DNA from: Asterias rubens
Lineage: Eukaryota > Echinodermata > Asteroidea > Forcipulatida > Asteriidae
Length of the DNA: 64,000 nucleotides
Direction: 5' to 3'
Assembly: GCF_902459465.1 (NCBI RefSeq)
Contig: NC_047062.1
Span: forward strand, 29,258,673 to 29,322,672
In this document: piece by piece, positions 41,889-53,371 of the stretch
Layout: every line of letters begins with the position of its first letter
How positions within the stretch are numbered: position 1 is the first letter of the stretch
Translations under genes and position numbers: made by a program
Notes under the pieces: model-generated
Databases searched by the model: none
The model's input: only the letters and a program-made list of their open reading frames with translations
Told to the model about the DNA's origin: nothing

Positions 41889-42199
41889 GAAATATAATAA
41901 CTGTCCATTGCAAAGGTACATGTACATTAAATATTTGGTACACCCATTCTGTGGTTTGAATTATGAAGTTATACGCCACCAGTGCTCCATAAAAGTTGAC
42001 AAAACTTAACATTATTCTGGTAATTATTGTAGTATCAAATTTCAAATGGGGGAGGGCACCTTGGGGGCATTGACATCAATTCCCCACCACCCCCCGACCT
42101 GAGCCCCCTTCTGTTACCCCACTGGGGAGGGGTGTAAAGGACTTGAATAATGTCTGGTAATAATAATAATGGCTGCGTTCTGTAGTGAAATTCATTTAA

Positions 42200-42660
42200 T
42201 AAGGAAATAATATCAAAGTCTTATATAGCGCACGTATCTACCAAACAAGGTACTCAAGGCGCTGAGTATATATACAAACTTTCAGAAAGATAGATTATTG
42301 CAGTGAGGGTACAATGACTTGCTTAGTCACAATGTACCGCTTACATTTTAGTTTCTCAGCTTTTAGAGACAGTTGCTTTGTCAAATGGTTCGGGACAAGC
42401 CTTTGCATAGCAGCCTCAAGATGAGCAAACCCTGGGACCATTGTGCGTCCATTCAGGCTTGTGTACGGGTGTAACTTTACAAAAGCTTGCCCCTAATCTT
42501 GTGACTTAGCAACTGTCTCGATAATCTGATGAATTCATTTTTAAGTGGCAACTTTAATCTAACACGCAAATGGCATATTCTTTTGTTATGCATGTAAAAG
42601 AACCCAGAACACTTATTGTGATAAACAATGGGCTTGCCCCATGTAACTGGTATTGTTTCT
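42200..42660 (-). mobile_element. SINE body fragment related to 4892-5301
   Basis: AAGTCTTATATAGCGCACGT and CTCAAGGCGCTGAGTATATA match 4905-4970. CATGTAAAAGAACCCAG near 42590 is a further SINE-body word. The tRNA head is missing. Confidence 0.6.
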
Positions 42661-42731
42661 CAGCAAGTTGTGCCAGCATTCCGTATTTCTCTAGTGGGTG
42701 CTTTGAAGGTTCACATATAAACAGTTTCTTC

Positions 42732-42822
42732 TTAGCAAATCCCTTACCTGCTTAGCAAATCCCTTACCTGCTTAGCGAATCCCTTACCTGGTTAGCGAAT
42801 CCCTTACCTGCTTAGCAAAACG
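42732..42822. repeat. 20-bp tandem repeat, ~4.5 copies
   Basis: CTTAGCAAATCCCTTACCTG repeats with one or two substitutions per unit. Confidence 0.95.
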
Positions 42823-43148
42823 ACCCACCCTCATAAGCATTATATGTGGCACCAAGGCCTAGAATATTGGATTACTCTATTTTCTCTAGAAATTGATACA
42901 TAACATTTTAAATCAAAAACTTAACATCAAAATGTTAATTGTTTACCATGGGCACCCTTGGTGGACAGGCCAGGGGGAGAGGGACCCTTTTGATAGTGTT
43001 TGATACCACAAGCTGGAAACCAGGTATTTTGAGATAACCCGCATGGTGTCCTCTTTTCGGTCAAAGCATTTTTAAATGCGGTGATTGACTTTATACTGAA
43101 GCCTCTGAGCCCCTATAAATAGGCCCACTTCTCTCTTATCTCTTCAGT

Positions 43149-43191
43149 CTCCTGACGATGACTAGAGCAAGCTAGTTGTAATATTGAGACC
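43149..43191 (+). ncRNA. Decayed hammerhead-ribozyme-like motif
   Basis: GTCTC, CTGACGA, GACTAG AGCAAG CTAGTT, then GTAA in place of GAAA, and ATTGAGACC. Stem I (GTCTC/GAGAC) is intact here but the catalytic GAAA is lost. Confidence 0.55.
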
Positions 43192-43528
43192 ATTTTAAGA
43201 ACTCACTCTGCGGTAGCGCAGTTAATAAGGATCAGTATAAGCTAAAGTAGTAGTCCCATCCAATTTTCTATACCTCACAGGGAGTAGTTGAAAAGCAGGA
43301 CAGTTCCTTTCAGAACTGAGAAATCTCTCGAACAATCCAATAAATCTACATCGCAGTAGTAGAATATAGAAGTTCTCTAAAGAACAAAATATACCTGACA
43401 AGTAGTTACACACATGGTGTTACTGCAAACCAAATATATATTGATACCTCACCATGCAATGCCTCAAATCATATACACTTTTAAACTGTTGCTGCAAACC
43501 TCTTTCATCGAATATTGTTTGCATTTAG

Positions 43529-43619
43529 CCTAGATACAGACACACCATCATCAGATGAAGTCTCCCTCTCCAGAAGTAGATGCCTGATGGGAGTGCATCC
43601 CAACACCAAGATTCATTGA
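43529..43619 (+). CDS. Candidate alternative terminal exon (duplicate of 40487-40559)
   Basis: After ATTTAG, one base completes the split codon in the same phase. LDTDTPSSDEVSLSRSRCLM then runs on to a TGA at 43617-43619. The DNA aligns with 40503-40580, sharing ACAGACAC and a block around AGATGCCTGATG. Either an alternative last exon arising by duplication or a non-coding repeat. Confidence 0.22.
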
Positions 43620-44007
43620 TGTGTTCTTCATCAAAAGGTATACTTATGAAGAAGCATCAATTTGAAAATGCATCTATAGTATTTGGATAGTTTAATAACA
43701 ATAGGCTTTGAGAATGAATCCAAATATTTTGTTATGGGGAATCAAAGCGTAGACTGGTGAGTTCATGCATCGTGCAGTCTACACAATAAAGTGTCTGTGC
43801 AAGTTTGGACGTCTATCAAAGGCATTCCCGTACATTTTATATAACGGGGTTTTCAGAACTTCTGTGTTTCTTGTTTACATTTCATCCTGGAATGACCAAA
43901 TTCACCAGAATATTTTTGGATGTGCCATTTTGGTGGTCAATGTCACTGTGCACTATTCAGTGAAGTGCGCATTTTAGGCTACGCAGTGTTCGAACTGCCT
44001 CTAGCTA

Positions 44008-44215
44008 CTGGACAACCTCGGTAATCAAATTGGTAAAACACTGCTCTACAAATGCAAGGGTTGTGGGTTCGAATCCAAACCGACTTATATTCCTGTGATA
44101 TTATTCACAAGACTTGGGAACATACTGAGTATACAGTGCTAACACACATCAGTGTATGGGTAAAAATCAAAATTAATGTTCTTTATCCCCAATGCAAATT
44201 TAACATCTATTATAT
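44008..44215 (+). mobile_element. Second-family tRNA-derived SINE
   Basis: CTCGGTAATCAAATTGGTAA, GTTGTGGGTTCGAATCC, ACTGAGTATACAGTGCTAAC and TTTAACATCTATTATA are the family's successive blocks. Confidence 0.85.
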
Positions 44216-44525
44216 ATCGACAAGAGTGATTAGTACAAACAAAAAACAGTAGTCTGGAGAGCACCAATATAGGGCTATCGCTTAGTTAGTGAAGCAATGA
44301 CATTTTCAAGTTTTGCTCTAGTTGAACTTTTCTTTGTTCAACCCTATAATTATTACAAATTTACTCAATCAGTTTCACTTGTGGTTTTTTTACTTGATAG
44401 AGTAAGATTAGTAGGATTTGAAACGTTGCATGGTGGAAATACGATATAGAAAGGTTTGCGGTAACACAATGTAATGACTATCTCTAAATAAGTTGGAGTG
44501 GTTCTGAAAAGAACTGTTGGTTTCA

Positions 44526-44566
44526 ACTCGAAGTTTCGATCAGTTCGCTCTGATCGTCTTCTGGAA
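44526..44566 (-). ncRNA. Decayed hammerhead-like motif, third copy
   Basis: On the - strand: AAGACGA, stem II ATCAG/CTGAT around AGCGAA, then GAAAC. The core CTGANGA has become AAGACGA. Confidence 0.4.
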
Positions 44567-44619
44567 TAAGCTTTGTTTGACTGAATGTGTAATTGATGTA
44601 ATTCAATTGTATTTTGAAG

Positions 44620-44700
44620 GTGTGCCATCTGCAGATGATATCTACCTGTCGACTCCTGAGACCTGCAAGTGCTCATCAAATGCCATACAACAGAACAGAG
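44620..44700 (+). CDS. Possible small exon, unrecognised
   Basis: Flanked by TTTTGAAG and AGAG|GTATAT, 81 nt with an open frame reading VPSADDIYLSTPETCKCSSN. The start is loosely similar to TPSSDEVSLS encoded at 43542-43571. The phase differs from that of the 43529 candidate, so joint splicing is not supported. Weak evidence. Confidence 0.15.
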
Positions 44701-44928
44701 GTATATGTAAAATCCCTTTGGGTGTTTTACACTAACATCAAAAAGTGGTCTGTTTTTGCAGCACTTATACAACATAATACCTCACATGCCACAACATTTC
44801 TGGGGAAATTATGCGGACGCCAGTCTAACCCATTTTGCGTGGCTTTCCCTACAGATTGATTACAGATTAAAAAAATATTAAACATGTTTTTGATTAACAC
44901 CCCTAATATAATTAGTTCAACACATTCC

Positions 44929-45318
44929 TAAAAGGCAGTGGACACTATTGGTAATTACTCGAAATAATTATCAGCATAAAACCTCACTTGGTAACGAGTA
45001 ATGGGGAGAGGTTGATAATATAAAACATTGTGAGAAACAGCTCCCTCTGAAGTGACGTAGTTTTTCGAGAAAGAAGTAATTTTCCACGATTTTTGATTTT
45101 GAGACCTCAAGTTTAGAATTTGAGGTCTCGAAATCAAGCATCTGAAAGCACACAACTTCGTGTGACAAGGGTGTTTTTTTCTTTCGTAGTTATCTCGCAA
45201 CTCCGACAACCAATCAAGCTCAAATTTTCACAGGTTTGTTATTTTATGCATATGGTGAGATACACCAAGTAAGAAGACTAGTCTTTGACAATTACCAATA
45301 GTGTTCATTGTCTTTAAA
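44929..45318 (-). mobile_element. Family A MITE
   Basis: TAAAAGGCAGTGGACACTAT to ACCAATAGTGTTCATTGTCT, full length in reverse orientation. Confidence 0.9.
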
Positions 45319-45354
45319 GCATACCGCCCATTGTAAATTATCAAAAGTTGGTTG

Positions 45355-45612
45355 TACTCTCTAAATGTAAAGGAGTAAAAAAGCACTCTTTGAAGAGCTA
45401 TTATAAAGGACAACTCTTTTTCGAGTGGTCTACCACTCTTTTAGACTGAAGTTTGCATCTTTTTGAGTGATTTTTCACTCTGTCCTGGAGTGAAACCCCT
45501 CTAAAAGAGTGAAATAACCACCAATCTTTTTAAAGAGCCATATGATGCACAACTCTAAATGTAATGAGTGGTTTTTTTTCACTCTTTTACATTAAGAGAG
45601 TATGGTACAGAT
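45355..45612. repeat. Inverted ACTCTTT-word repeat
   Basis: Alternating ACTCTTTTA/AAAGAGTG blocks in both orientations make several overlapping hairpins. A related short stretch is at 33046-33115 in an MTARC intron. Confidence 0.65.
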
Positions 45613-46345
45613 GTGGATGTTTTCTAGATCAGTTTAAGATGGCAATTAAAAATAAAGCATTCATAGTTTTGTGTAACACTAATTACAGTTTGCAATGAAT
45701 ATTATTGAGATGTTATGTTAAAGAACCAGAGAGTTTGCTGAACTTTTCAGGTCTTTCTCTGAAACCTCAACAATTTTCATGCACATCATATTTGGAAGAT
45801 ACCCTGTTAACCATTACAAGGTGTTATGTAAAAGGACTCGGGAGTAGACGTACCTTGCAGGAAATATTGTATGTTAAAGCGCCTTGAGCGTCTCTGAACG
45901 ACGGCTATTTAAGAAGCCACTATTGTTATATTTTTGCAAAGTTTAAATTAAAAACTGTGATTAAGTACACATTTATGGTTCATAAGATTAACTTTGCAAG
46001 GGTAAAATGATACCACCAGAGAGCTAAAATTGATTGAACTGCAAATTAATCGTAGTTGCTAAGTAAAGTATGATGACACAATGCAAATCACTATGGTGAT
46101 ACTGACAATTTGTCTTATGATGAATTTGATTGCTCTCTGAAATCGGCCCCTAGTCGTTTTGATCTTTCCCTTTTTCCATTTGCCAAATATGTAAACTCTA
46201 TACTTTTTTGAGTAACTTTTTATAACACTACAATCTTGAAGGCTTCAGGGCTGTGAGGGGAGCAAACCATAATGGGATAAAATATCGTTACAGCATTAAT
46301 AAATATCAAGTAATTGTGGATACTTGTTGATTTCATTTGTAAGAT

Positions 46346-46710
46346 TTAAAGGCACTGAACACGTCTGGTAATTGCTCAAAAGATATATTAGCATAAAACC
46401 TTACTTGGTAACAAGCAAAGGAGAGTTGTTGATAAAACATTGTGAGAAACGGTTCCCCTCCCCTTGAAGTAACGCAGTTTTTAAGAAAGAGGTAATTTCT
46501 CACTAATATAATGAAAGACTTCTGGCCAGAAGCCTTTTATTCCTATCTGAAAGAACATGCAAAAGGGTGTTTTTTCTTTCCTCATTTTCTTGCAATTTCA
46601 CTGATCAATTGAGTCAAAATTTTCATAGGTTTGTTACTTTATACATATGTTGGGATACTGTAAGAATACTGGTCTTTGACAATTACCAAACATGTGCAGT
46701 ACCTTTAAGA
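46346..46710 (-). mobile_element. Family B MITE
   Basis: TTTAAAGGCACTGAACACGT to ACATGTGCAGTACCTTTAAG, full length with small indels. Confidence 0.9.
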
Positions 46711-46853
46711 CAGTTTAACTAATTATCTTAAATATTAGGAATGTTATTGTACAAAGTAGGCTCACTATTTGCAAGCAAATCACACATTGTATGTATTTTT
46801 GACTCATGAAGTTGGAGATCATTAAGCAACAAGCATTTAGAAAATCCTTATCA

Positions 46854-47104
46854 GGGCCCAATTTCATAGCGCTGCTTAGCCGCTGATTTTTTTGCTTACT
46901 GTGCGATTTCTATTTCTTAGCCCTAACTTTCCGGTGCTTACCGCACGAAAATAAATAACGTCACAATGCAAATCCGCGGTAAACACGCATTATGGCCGCC
47001 CAATTTTTCTGCTAACCTGTGAAATACGCTAATGCTTAAGCAAATTTTTCTACAGTAAGCACGCAAATTTGCTTACCGTTAAGCAGCGCTATGAAATTGG
47101 GCCC
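46854..47104. mobile_element. GGGCCC-family inverted-repeat element
   Basis: GGGCCCAATTTCATAGCGCT..GCTTA and its inverse (TAAGCAGCGCTATGAAATTG..) bound a 251-bp element with GCTTAC/GTAAGC words inside. Confidence 0.9.
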
Positions 47105-47639
47105 AGGTTGAATAAATGTATCTATCAAATACAGCACATTGTATTGTGCACTTGTTAGTCTCTGGGTGGGTATAGTATCCTGTGCATTTCTGCTCAGCAG
47201 AAAACTACTTAGCAATATTTTCAGCTCTATGAAATAAGGCCCAGGGTAAAAACTTAAACTATGTTTTGACAAATAAATTAGTAACACTTAATCTTTAAAA
47301 AAAAAAGTTAAACTGATAATGTGAAGATTACTTTGTTGTGCTTAGCTACAAGAAGTGTAATGAGAGTGCAAAAAACATCACTCTGCAAAAGATTCAAAGT
47401 TTTTGAAAAAAATTAAATTAAAACTATCGTCTTTCAGGATAATGTTAAGATTACTTTGTTAAATGTATTATACTATTTGAAGTTTGAGTTGGCGAATAAA
47501 ATGATTCTATAAATGAAGCAAGAAATCTCTCTCATTCCCTTACTTTAATGTGCTATTGTTTTATAATAATGTGCTGTGGATTATAAGTATTAAAAGTAAG
47601 ATATAGAACCCTGTCCCTATCCTTAACCAACCAGTCATA

Positions 47640-48475
47640 CCTTCAATACAAATAAGTGATGACAATTAAATCTATATTGTGAAATGCACCACACCTTTAA
47701 GACAAACAAAGGGCCCTAAAAATTATACCTAAATTATTAAACGTACCACAGCTTTAAAACAAACAACCAGGCCCTACCTTTAAAGTATATTTACATTGTG
47801 AAATGTCCCACACCTTTAAGACAAACAAGGGGGCCCTACCTTCAAATTATATCTTAGCATAAAAACCACTTTAAAACAAAATATCTGATAGTCCATCTCT
47901 AGTCCATAAATACTTTGAATAAAAAGTACTACACCACACCTTTAATACGAAAAACCCCTACCGTCAAATTAAATCAAAGAATAACCACTTTAATAGAAAA
48001 AAGTCCACCCCATTAAATACTTAAACTAAAACATACCATACCACACCTTTAATATAAAAAAACCCTACCATTAAATTACATCTAAGAATAACCACTTTAA
48101 TAACAAAAGTTCTACCCCATTAATACTTTTACTAAAAAGTACAATACCACACCTTTAATACGAAAAAACCCCTACCGTTAAATTACATCTTAGAATATCC
48201 ACTTTAATAGAAAAAACCCCCACCCATTAAATACTTTAATTAAAAAGTATCATACCACACCTTTAATACGAAAAACCTCTACCGTCAAATTACATCTAAG
48301 AATAACCACTTTAATAGAAAAAGTTCCACCCCATTAAATACTTTAACTGAAGAGTACCAATACCACACCTTTAATCGATTAATACGAAAAACGCCTAGCG
48401 TTAAATTACATCTTAGAATATCCACTTTAATTTAAAAAAATAAATATATATTAAATGATTAGTTTCAACTGCCAC
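47640..48475. repeat. ~108-bp tandem repeat, ~7 degenerate copies
   Basis: CACACCTTTAA recurs near 47690, 47810, 47935, 48044, 48148, 48257 and 48365, each followed by CTACC..AAATTA and ACCACTTTAAT blocks. Very AT-rich and nearly G-free on the + strand. No gene seen. Confidence 0.85.
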
Positions 48476-48499
48476 TTTAAACCAATTCTATACAGCAAA

Positions 48500-49030
48500 T
48501 ATCTCTTTAAACCTCACCCACCGAACCCAGCTAGAGTCTACCCTTCAACGGATACCACCCCCTCCCGGGAATACCAACCATCTCATCCAAACGTATCCCC
48601 TAGTCCTCCCAAACTGTATCATGCCCGTCTCAGCCCAACACTCCTATCCTTAACCCAAGCCCCCATCCCAAACCAGCCCATCCCATTACTCCTACCATCA
48701 CCCAAGTCCTCATCCCAAACAGTCCATCTCATCACTCCTACCATCACCCTAAGCCCTCATCCCAAACAGTCCAGCCAATTACTCCTACACCATCACCCGA
48801 GCCCTCATCCCAACCAGCCCATCCCACTCTCCTACCATCAGCCCAAGTCCTCATCCCAAACGGTTCATCCCATCATCACTCCTACCATCACCCAAGCCTT
48901 AATCACAAACAGTCCATCCCACTCTCCTACCATCACCCCCAAGTCCTCATCCCAAACAGTCCAGCCAATTTACCTATCATCACCCCCAAGACCTCATCCC
49001 AACCAACCAGACCTACTGGCTGACCAGCAA
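48500..49030. repeat. C-rich, G-poor low-complexity degenerate repeat
   Basis: Irregular ~45-bp units built on CATCACCCAAGTCCTCATCC and CCAAACAGTCCATCCCA. A 233-codon + strand frame (48455-49156) is open here mainly because a G-poor strand offers few TAG/TGA; it has no conserved motif and I do not call it a gene. Confidence 0.8.
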
Positions 49031-49289
49031 CCTCCCAGACCCTTGCCCAGAACTCAGAGCAGAGGCAACCCTTACCCTAGCCCACTGAGCAACCTCCTTG
49101 GCCCCTCAGCACTTAGAAATTTTACTCCTCCAGCCAAGCTCCAAGGCCCTTGGTAGGCCCTTGTAGGCCCTTGGTCAGCTCTCAGATCAGCTAGAAATCC
49201 AAGGGTTGAGCCAGGGAAAATAAATTCTGAAATATTTTCTAAGTCAGCCATTTTTAACTTCATCACTCCAAAAACCGTTAGATTTTTAT

Positions 49290-49490
49290 AACAGCTCAGT
49301 AGCACAGCAGTGAGAGAGAGTGCTTACAGAGTGGAAGGTCCCCGGTTCAACCCCTACACATTTTTATTAGAATTAACAAAAATTCTTTATTTAATGGTAA
49401 AAAGGGTCCCCGGAGGGATTTGAACCCACCCTGCTCACAGCTCCAGGATTCCTGGGGCTGTGAGCTAGCCCGCTGCGCCACGGCGGCTCT
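49290..49490. mobile_element. Two tRNA-like (SINE-type) segments
   Basis: + strand 49295-49360: AGCTCAGTAGCACAGCAGTG..GGTCCCCGGTTCAACCCC. - strand 49398-49490: GCCGTGGCGCAGCGGGCTAG..GGGTGGGTTCAAATCCC, with a striking CTCACAGC..GCTGTGAG hairpin in place of a normal anticodon arm. Neither folds into a convincing cloverleaf with matched acceptor ends, so I treat them as tRNA-derived repeats. Confidence 0.55.
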
Positions 49491-49929
49491 TGAAAAAAAT
49501 TGCTCGGAACTAATATTTAAACCTTAGAATGGATGGGTCAAATAAAAAAAAGGAAATGAACCCTATGACCTTTGACCTTAGCAAGAGTCACAAGAAGAAA
49601 AATAGAATAAAGACATGTATGTTGGTGTATGTTAAATGAAGGTTTATTTGTAGAACAAAAATAAACACAAATATTACCAGATGTGTTTAACAGGTAAAAC
49701 TACAGACCATTAAGACTACATTACAAAGAATTTCAACAAAGTTTACAATTTAAACTAACAAAATAAATTATACAAAATATTTAACAGAGTAATGGACCTT
49801 ATGCACATGACATCATTTGCGTAAAGCGCAATCAACTACAGGTCAAAAGAAGGTTGCGCATTGGCCCAATCACTAGACAGTGCGTATTGCCACCATTTTA
49901 CCTCTAAAGTCTATCAGTGCTTTATCTTA

Positions 49930-50520
49930 AGTACAAACTAATAATTTAAAAGTAAAATTTAATTTCCCCTAATAACAGTTCAAAAACTGTATTCTCTTAT
50001 CAAGTTGCCCCCCCCCCCCCCAATTTACTCTATCAGAGTTGAAAATAATACAAGTCAATTTTAATTCCTAAGAACTTCACAGAGCTTGCACTGCAAGCGT
50101 TTAAAACAAACTTCATTATGCATGGCATAGTCTTCCTTAATAATTTTAAAGTAAAATTTAACTTACTGTAATAACATTTAAAAAACTGCATTCTCTTATC
50201 AGGTTGCGCCCCCCCCCCCCCCAATTTACTCTATCAGAGTTTAAAATAGCAATAATTATTTTAATTCATAATAACCAACTACACAGAGCTTGTACTGCAA
50301 GCGTTTTATACATACTTCAATATTCATGGCATAGTCTTCCTTAATAATTTAAACGTAAAATTTTATTTCCCCTAGTGACAGTTCAAAAACTGCATTCTCT
50401 TATCAAGTTCCCCCACCCCCCCAATTTACTTCATCAGAGTTGAAAATAATACTAGTTAATTTAATTTATAATAAGAACTTCACACATAACTCGCAGTGCA
50501 AGCGTTTTATACATATAGGT
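49930..50520. repeat. ~180-200-bp repeat with poly-C tracts, 3 copies
   Basis: Each copy reads CAAAAACTG..ATTCTCTTATCA, then a C run, then CAATTTACT..ATCAGAGTT and ..GCAAGCGTTTTA. C runs lie near 50007-50020, 50210-50222 and 50411-50423. Confidence 0.88.
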
Positions 50521-50603
50521 CAATATGGTATAGTTTAAGATTGAACTTGGCTACTGCATAGAGAGTGCTCTGCTATCTTGCTGCCATTTTATTCGTTCTT
50601 ACT

Positions 50604-53220
50604 AACAGCACCCTCCTACACATGATTCATTAATAAAACATTTCTTAAAGTAATATTTCATGTAATCATACAATAAAAGTGGTTTCATAAAATGGAAGCT
50701 TACTTAAACTTAATAAACACATCGATTTAATATTCATAGCAATTATTTACATCATTTCTTCTTTTCCTTATCACAGTTTATGTGTTACATGATACCCTTA
50801 CAGAAAGCGAGGCTGCTTTTTTTGCCCGGGTTAATAAATGCACCGGCTGCGTTTAAAATGCACATTAGAGTCCGATGTCCGATATCCACAGTGCACGTTA
50901 TAATTATATTTAATCGTTTTTCTTTTACCAACGCGACCAAAGATTTTATGAACTCCTTAAAGCTTATCTCACACATGGTGTAACTCTATCAGTTTCAATT
51001 TCTATTTAAATGAATTAGATGTTATTAAGTATATCATATTAAAGCATCAATTTTTTAATACAATTAAATGCGGTGCATTAATTGGAAAAAAATAATGTAC
51101 ACATTCAGCTCAGTGAGGTTGTTTTTAGTAACGACATACTATGTATTTTCCTGTTTGTGATGCTCAAAATGGATGCACATAGTTTTATATATTTAATTTT
51201 CAAATTAAACTGTTTCATAAAAACTAAATCATAATATTAATTTACATATAGGCCTGGCATCCCCAACTGATTATATATAAAGTTCATACCTGTTATAATT
51301 TAATGTTATTTTTTGTTAATGTAACTTTCGAGTTCAAATGACATTGATAAATGTTAGTTCTAATTTAGTTGTGGAATGTTAGTAGAAGAAAACTAGCCTT
51401 CATTACATAATGTTATAGGAATTATAATTATTATATAAAGTTCATACCTGTGATAATTTAAATTCAATTTTATTTATTGTTTCAATATTTGTGTCCTTCC
51501 CCCTTTTGTTAATGTAATTTTTAAGCTGTCATAATTTTTTTATCATAGGATATATTAAGTGTTTATTTTATTCAAATGACATTGGTAAAGGTTAGTTATA
51601 ATTTAGTTGTGGAATGTTAGTGGAAGAAAACTAGCCATCATTACATATTGTTATAGAAATTATAATTAATCTATAAAAACTATTTTATTTATTATTAGAT
51701 GTTAGTGGTATAAAGATCTGATTCAATGTTTAAAAAAACAATCAAAATAATTTGTTTTGTGAAACAGACTTTCTTGTTTACAAAGCCCAAATCATTAATA
51801 GTAAGTTTATGTTTGAATTTGTTAAATTTTGTAATATCTACATTTGTCTGTGAATTATGAAGAAAAAACAATAACACATTCTAGTGCATTTAAGTATTTT
51901 ATTCAACCAAGACCTATATGATGAAACAAATGTGATATTTCCGCAATATTTTAAACGCGCGACAACGTTATGTTCGCACGACTCACGCTCAAACCCATCA
52001 GCAGCAACCTCTTTCTTATACCAACAAATAAAATCAGTGAATATTTAGTTGCTAACAGCACCCTCCTACACATTCCTCATTAATAGAACATTTCTTAAAG
52101 GTAATATTTCATGTATTGTAGCCCGATCATACAATAGGAGTTTTACATTATCAAAGCTAACTTAAACTTTATAAACACACCGATTCAATATTCAAGCATT
52201 TAATTATATCATTGCTTATTTTTCATTATGAAAGTTTATGTATTACATGATTGATACCCTTACAGAAACGAGGCTGCTTTTTTCTTGCCCAACATAATGA
52301 ATGCACCGACTGCGTATAAACTGCACATTACCGTCTGATATCAGCGCGCGCTCATAAAAAAACCAATACCCGAGATTTTATAAACTCGTCAAAGCCAATC
52401 ATATACTTTAGTGTAACTCTTTTTATTGAAATAAACTTTTGTCTTAATAGCTATTTCAAATTAAAGCATTAATGGTTGAATTTTATTGAGTGTTGTGCAT
52501 ACATTAGCAAGAGAAATGCACACATTCAGATCGGTAAGATTGTTTTTAATAAGGACATACATGTATTTTCCTGTTTGTGATGCTCAACAATTAATGCAGA
52601 TAATTTTATATAATTGATTTTCAAATTTAACTGTTTCATTAAAACTAAATCATAACATTAATTTACATGTAGGCCTGGCATCCCCAACTGATTATATATA
52701 AAGTTTGTACCTGTTATAATTTAATGTTATTTTTTGTTAATGTAACTTTCAAGTTCAAATGACATTGATAAATGTTAGTTCTAATTTAGTTGTGGAATGT
52801 TAGTAAAAGAAAACTAGCCTTCATTACATAATGTTATAGGAATTATAATTAAACTATAAAAAATATTTGATTTATTTTCAGATGTTAGTGGTAAGATCTG
52901 GTTCAATATTTAAAAAAACTATCAAAATAAGTTGTTTTTTGAAACAAACTTTGTTATTTACAAAGCCCAAATCATTAAAAGTAAGTTTCATGGTTTATAT
53001 TTTTATTTGTTAAATTTTGTAACAAAATTTGTCTGTGAATTATGAAGAAAATACGATAACACGTTCCAGTGCAAGTATTTTATACAAACAAGACCTATAT
53101 GACGAAACAAATGGGATATTTCCGCAATAATTTTAACTCGCGACAACGTTATGTTCGCACTACTCGCGCTCAAACCTATCAGCAGCAACCTCGTTTCTAT
53201 ACCAACAAATTTAACCAATG
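50604..53220. repeat. ~1.4-kb tandem duplication, AT-rich
   Basis: 50604-52050 and 52053-53220 are homologous throughout: AACAGCACCCTCCTACACAT at 50604 and 52053, CCTGGCATCCCCAACTG at 51252 and 52673, GACAACGTTATGTTCGCAC at 51961 and 53140. The first copy has an extra ~200-bp internal tandem duplication (about 51283-51660), which accounts for the shrinking offset. No coding signal. Confidence 0.9.
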
Positions 53221-53371
53221 AAAACTAATATGAGGTCTAAAAACAACCAGCAAAAGGTACTGTAAACACCCATGATAAAGTTTAACATAACGATAAAAAT
53301 AAAAATAAATGCATTGTTACATAAGTACACCACTGCAAGCATTTTATTTTTTAGTTTCAACTTTGGCCTAT

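Noticed and set aside
48455..49156. 233-codon ORF as a proline-rich protein gene
   Set aside because: The frame is open because the strand is G-poor; the sequence is a degenerate tandem repeat without conserved motif or splice context.
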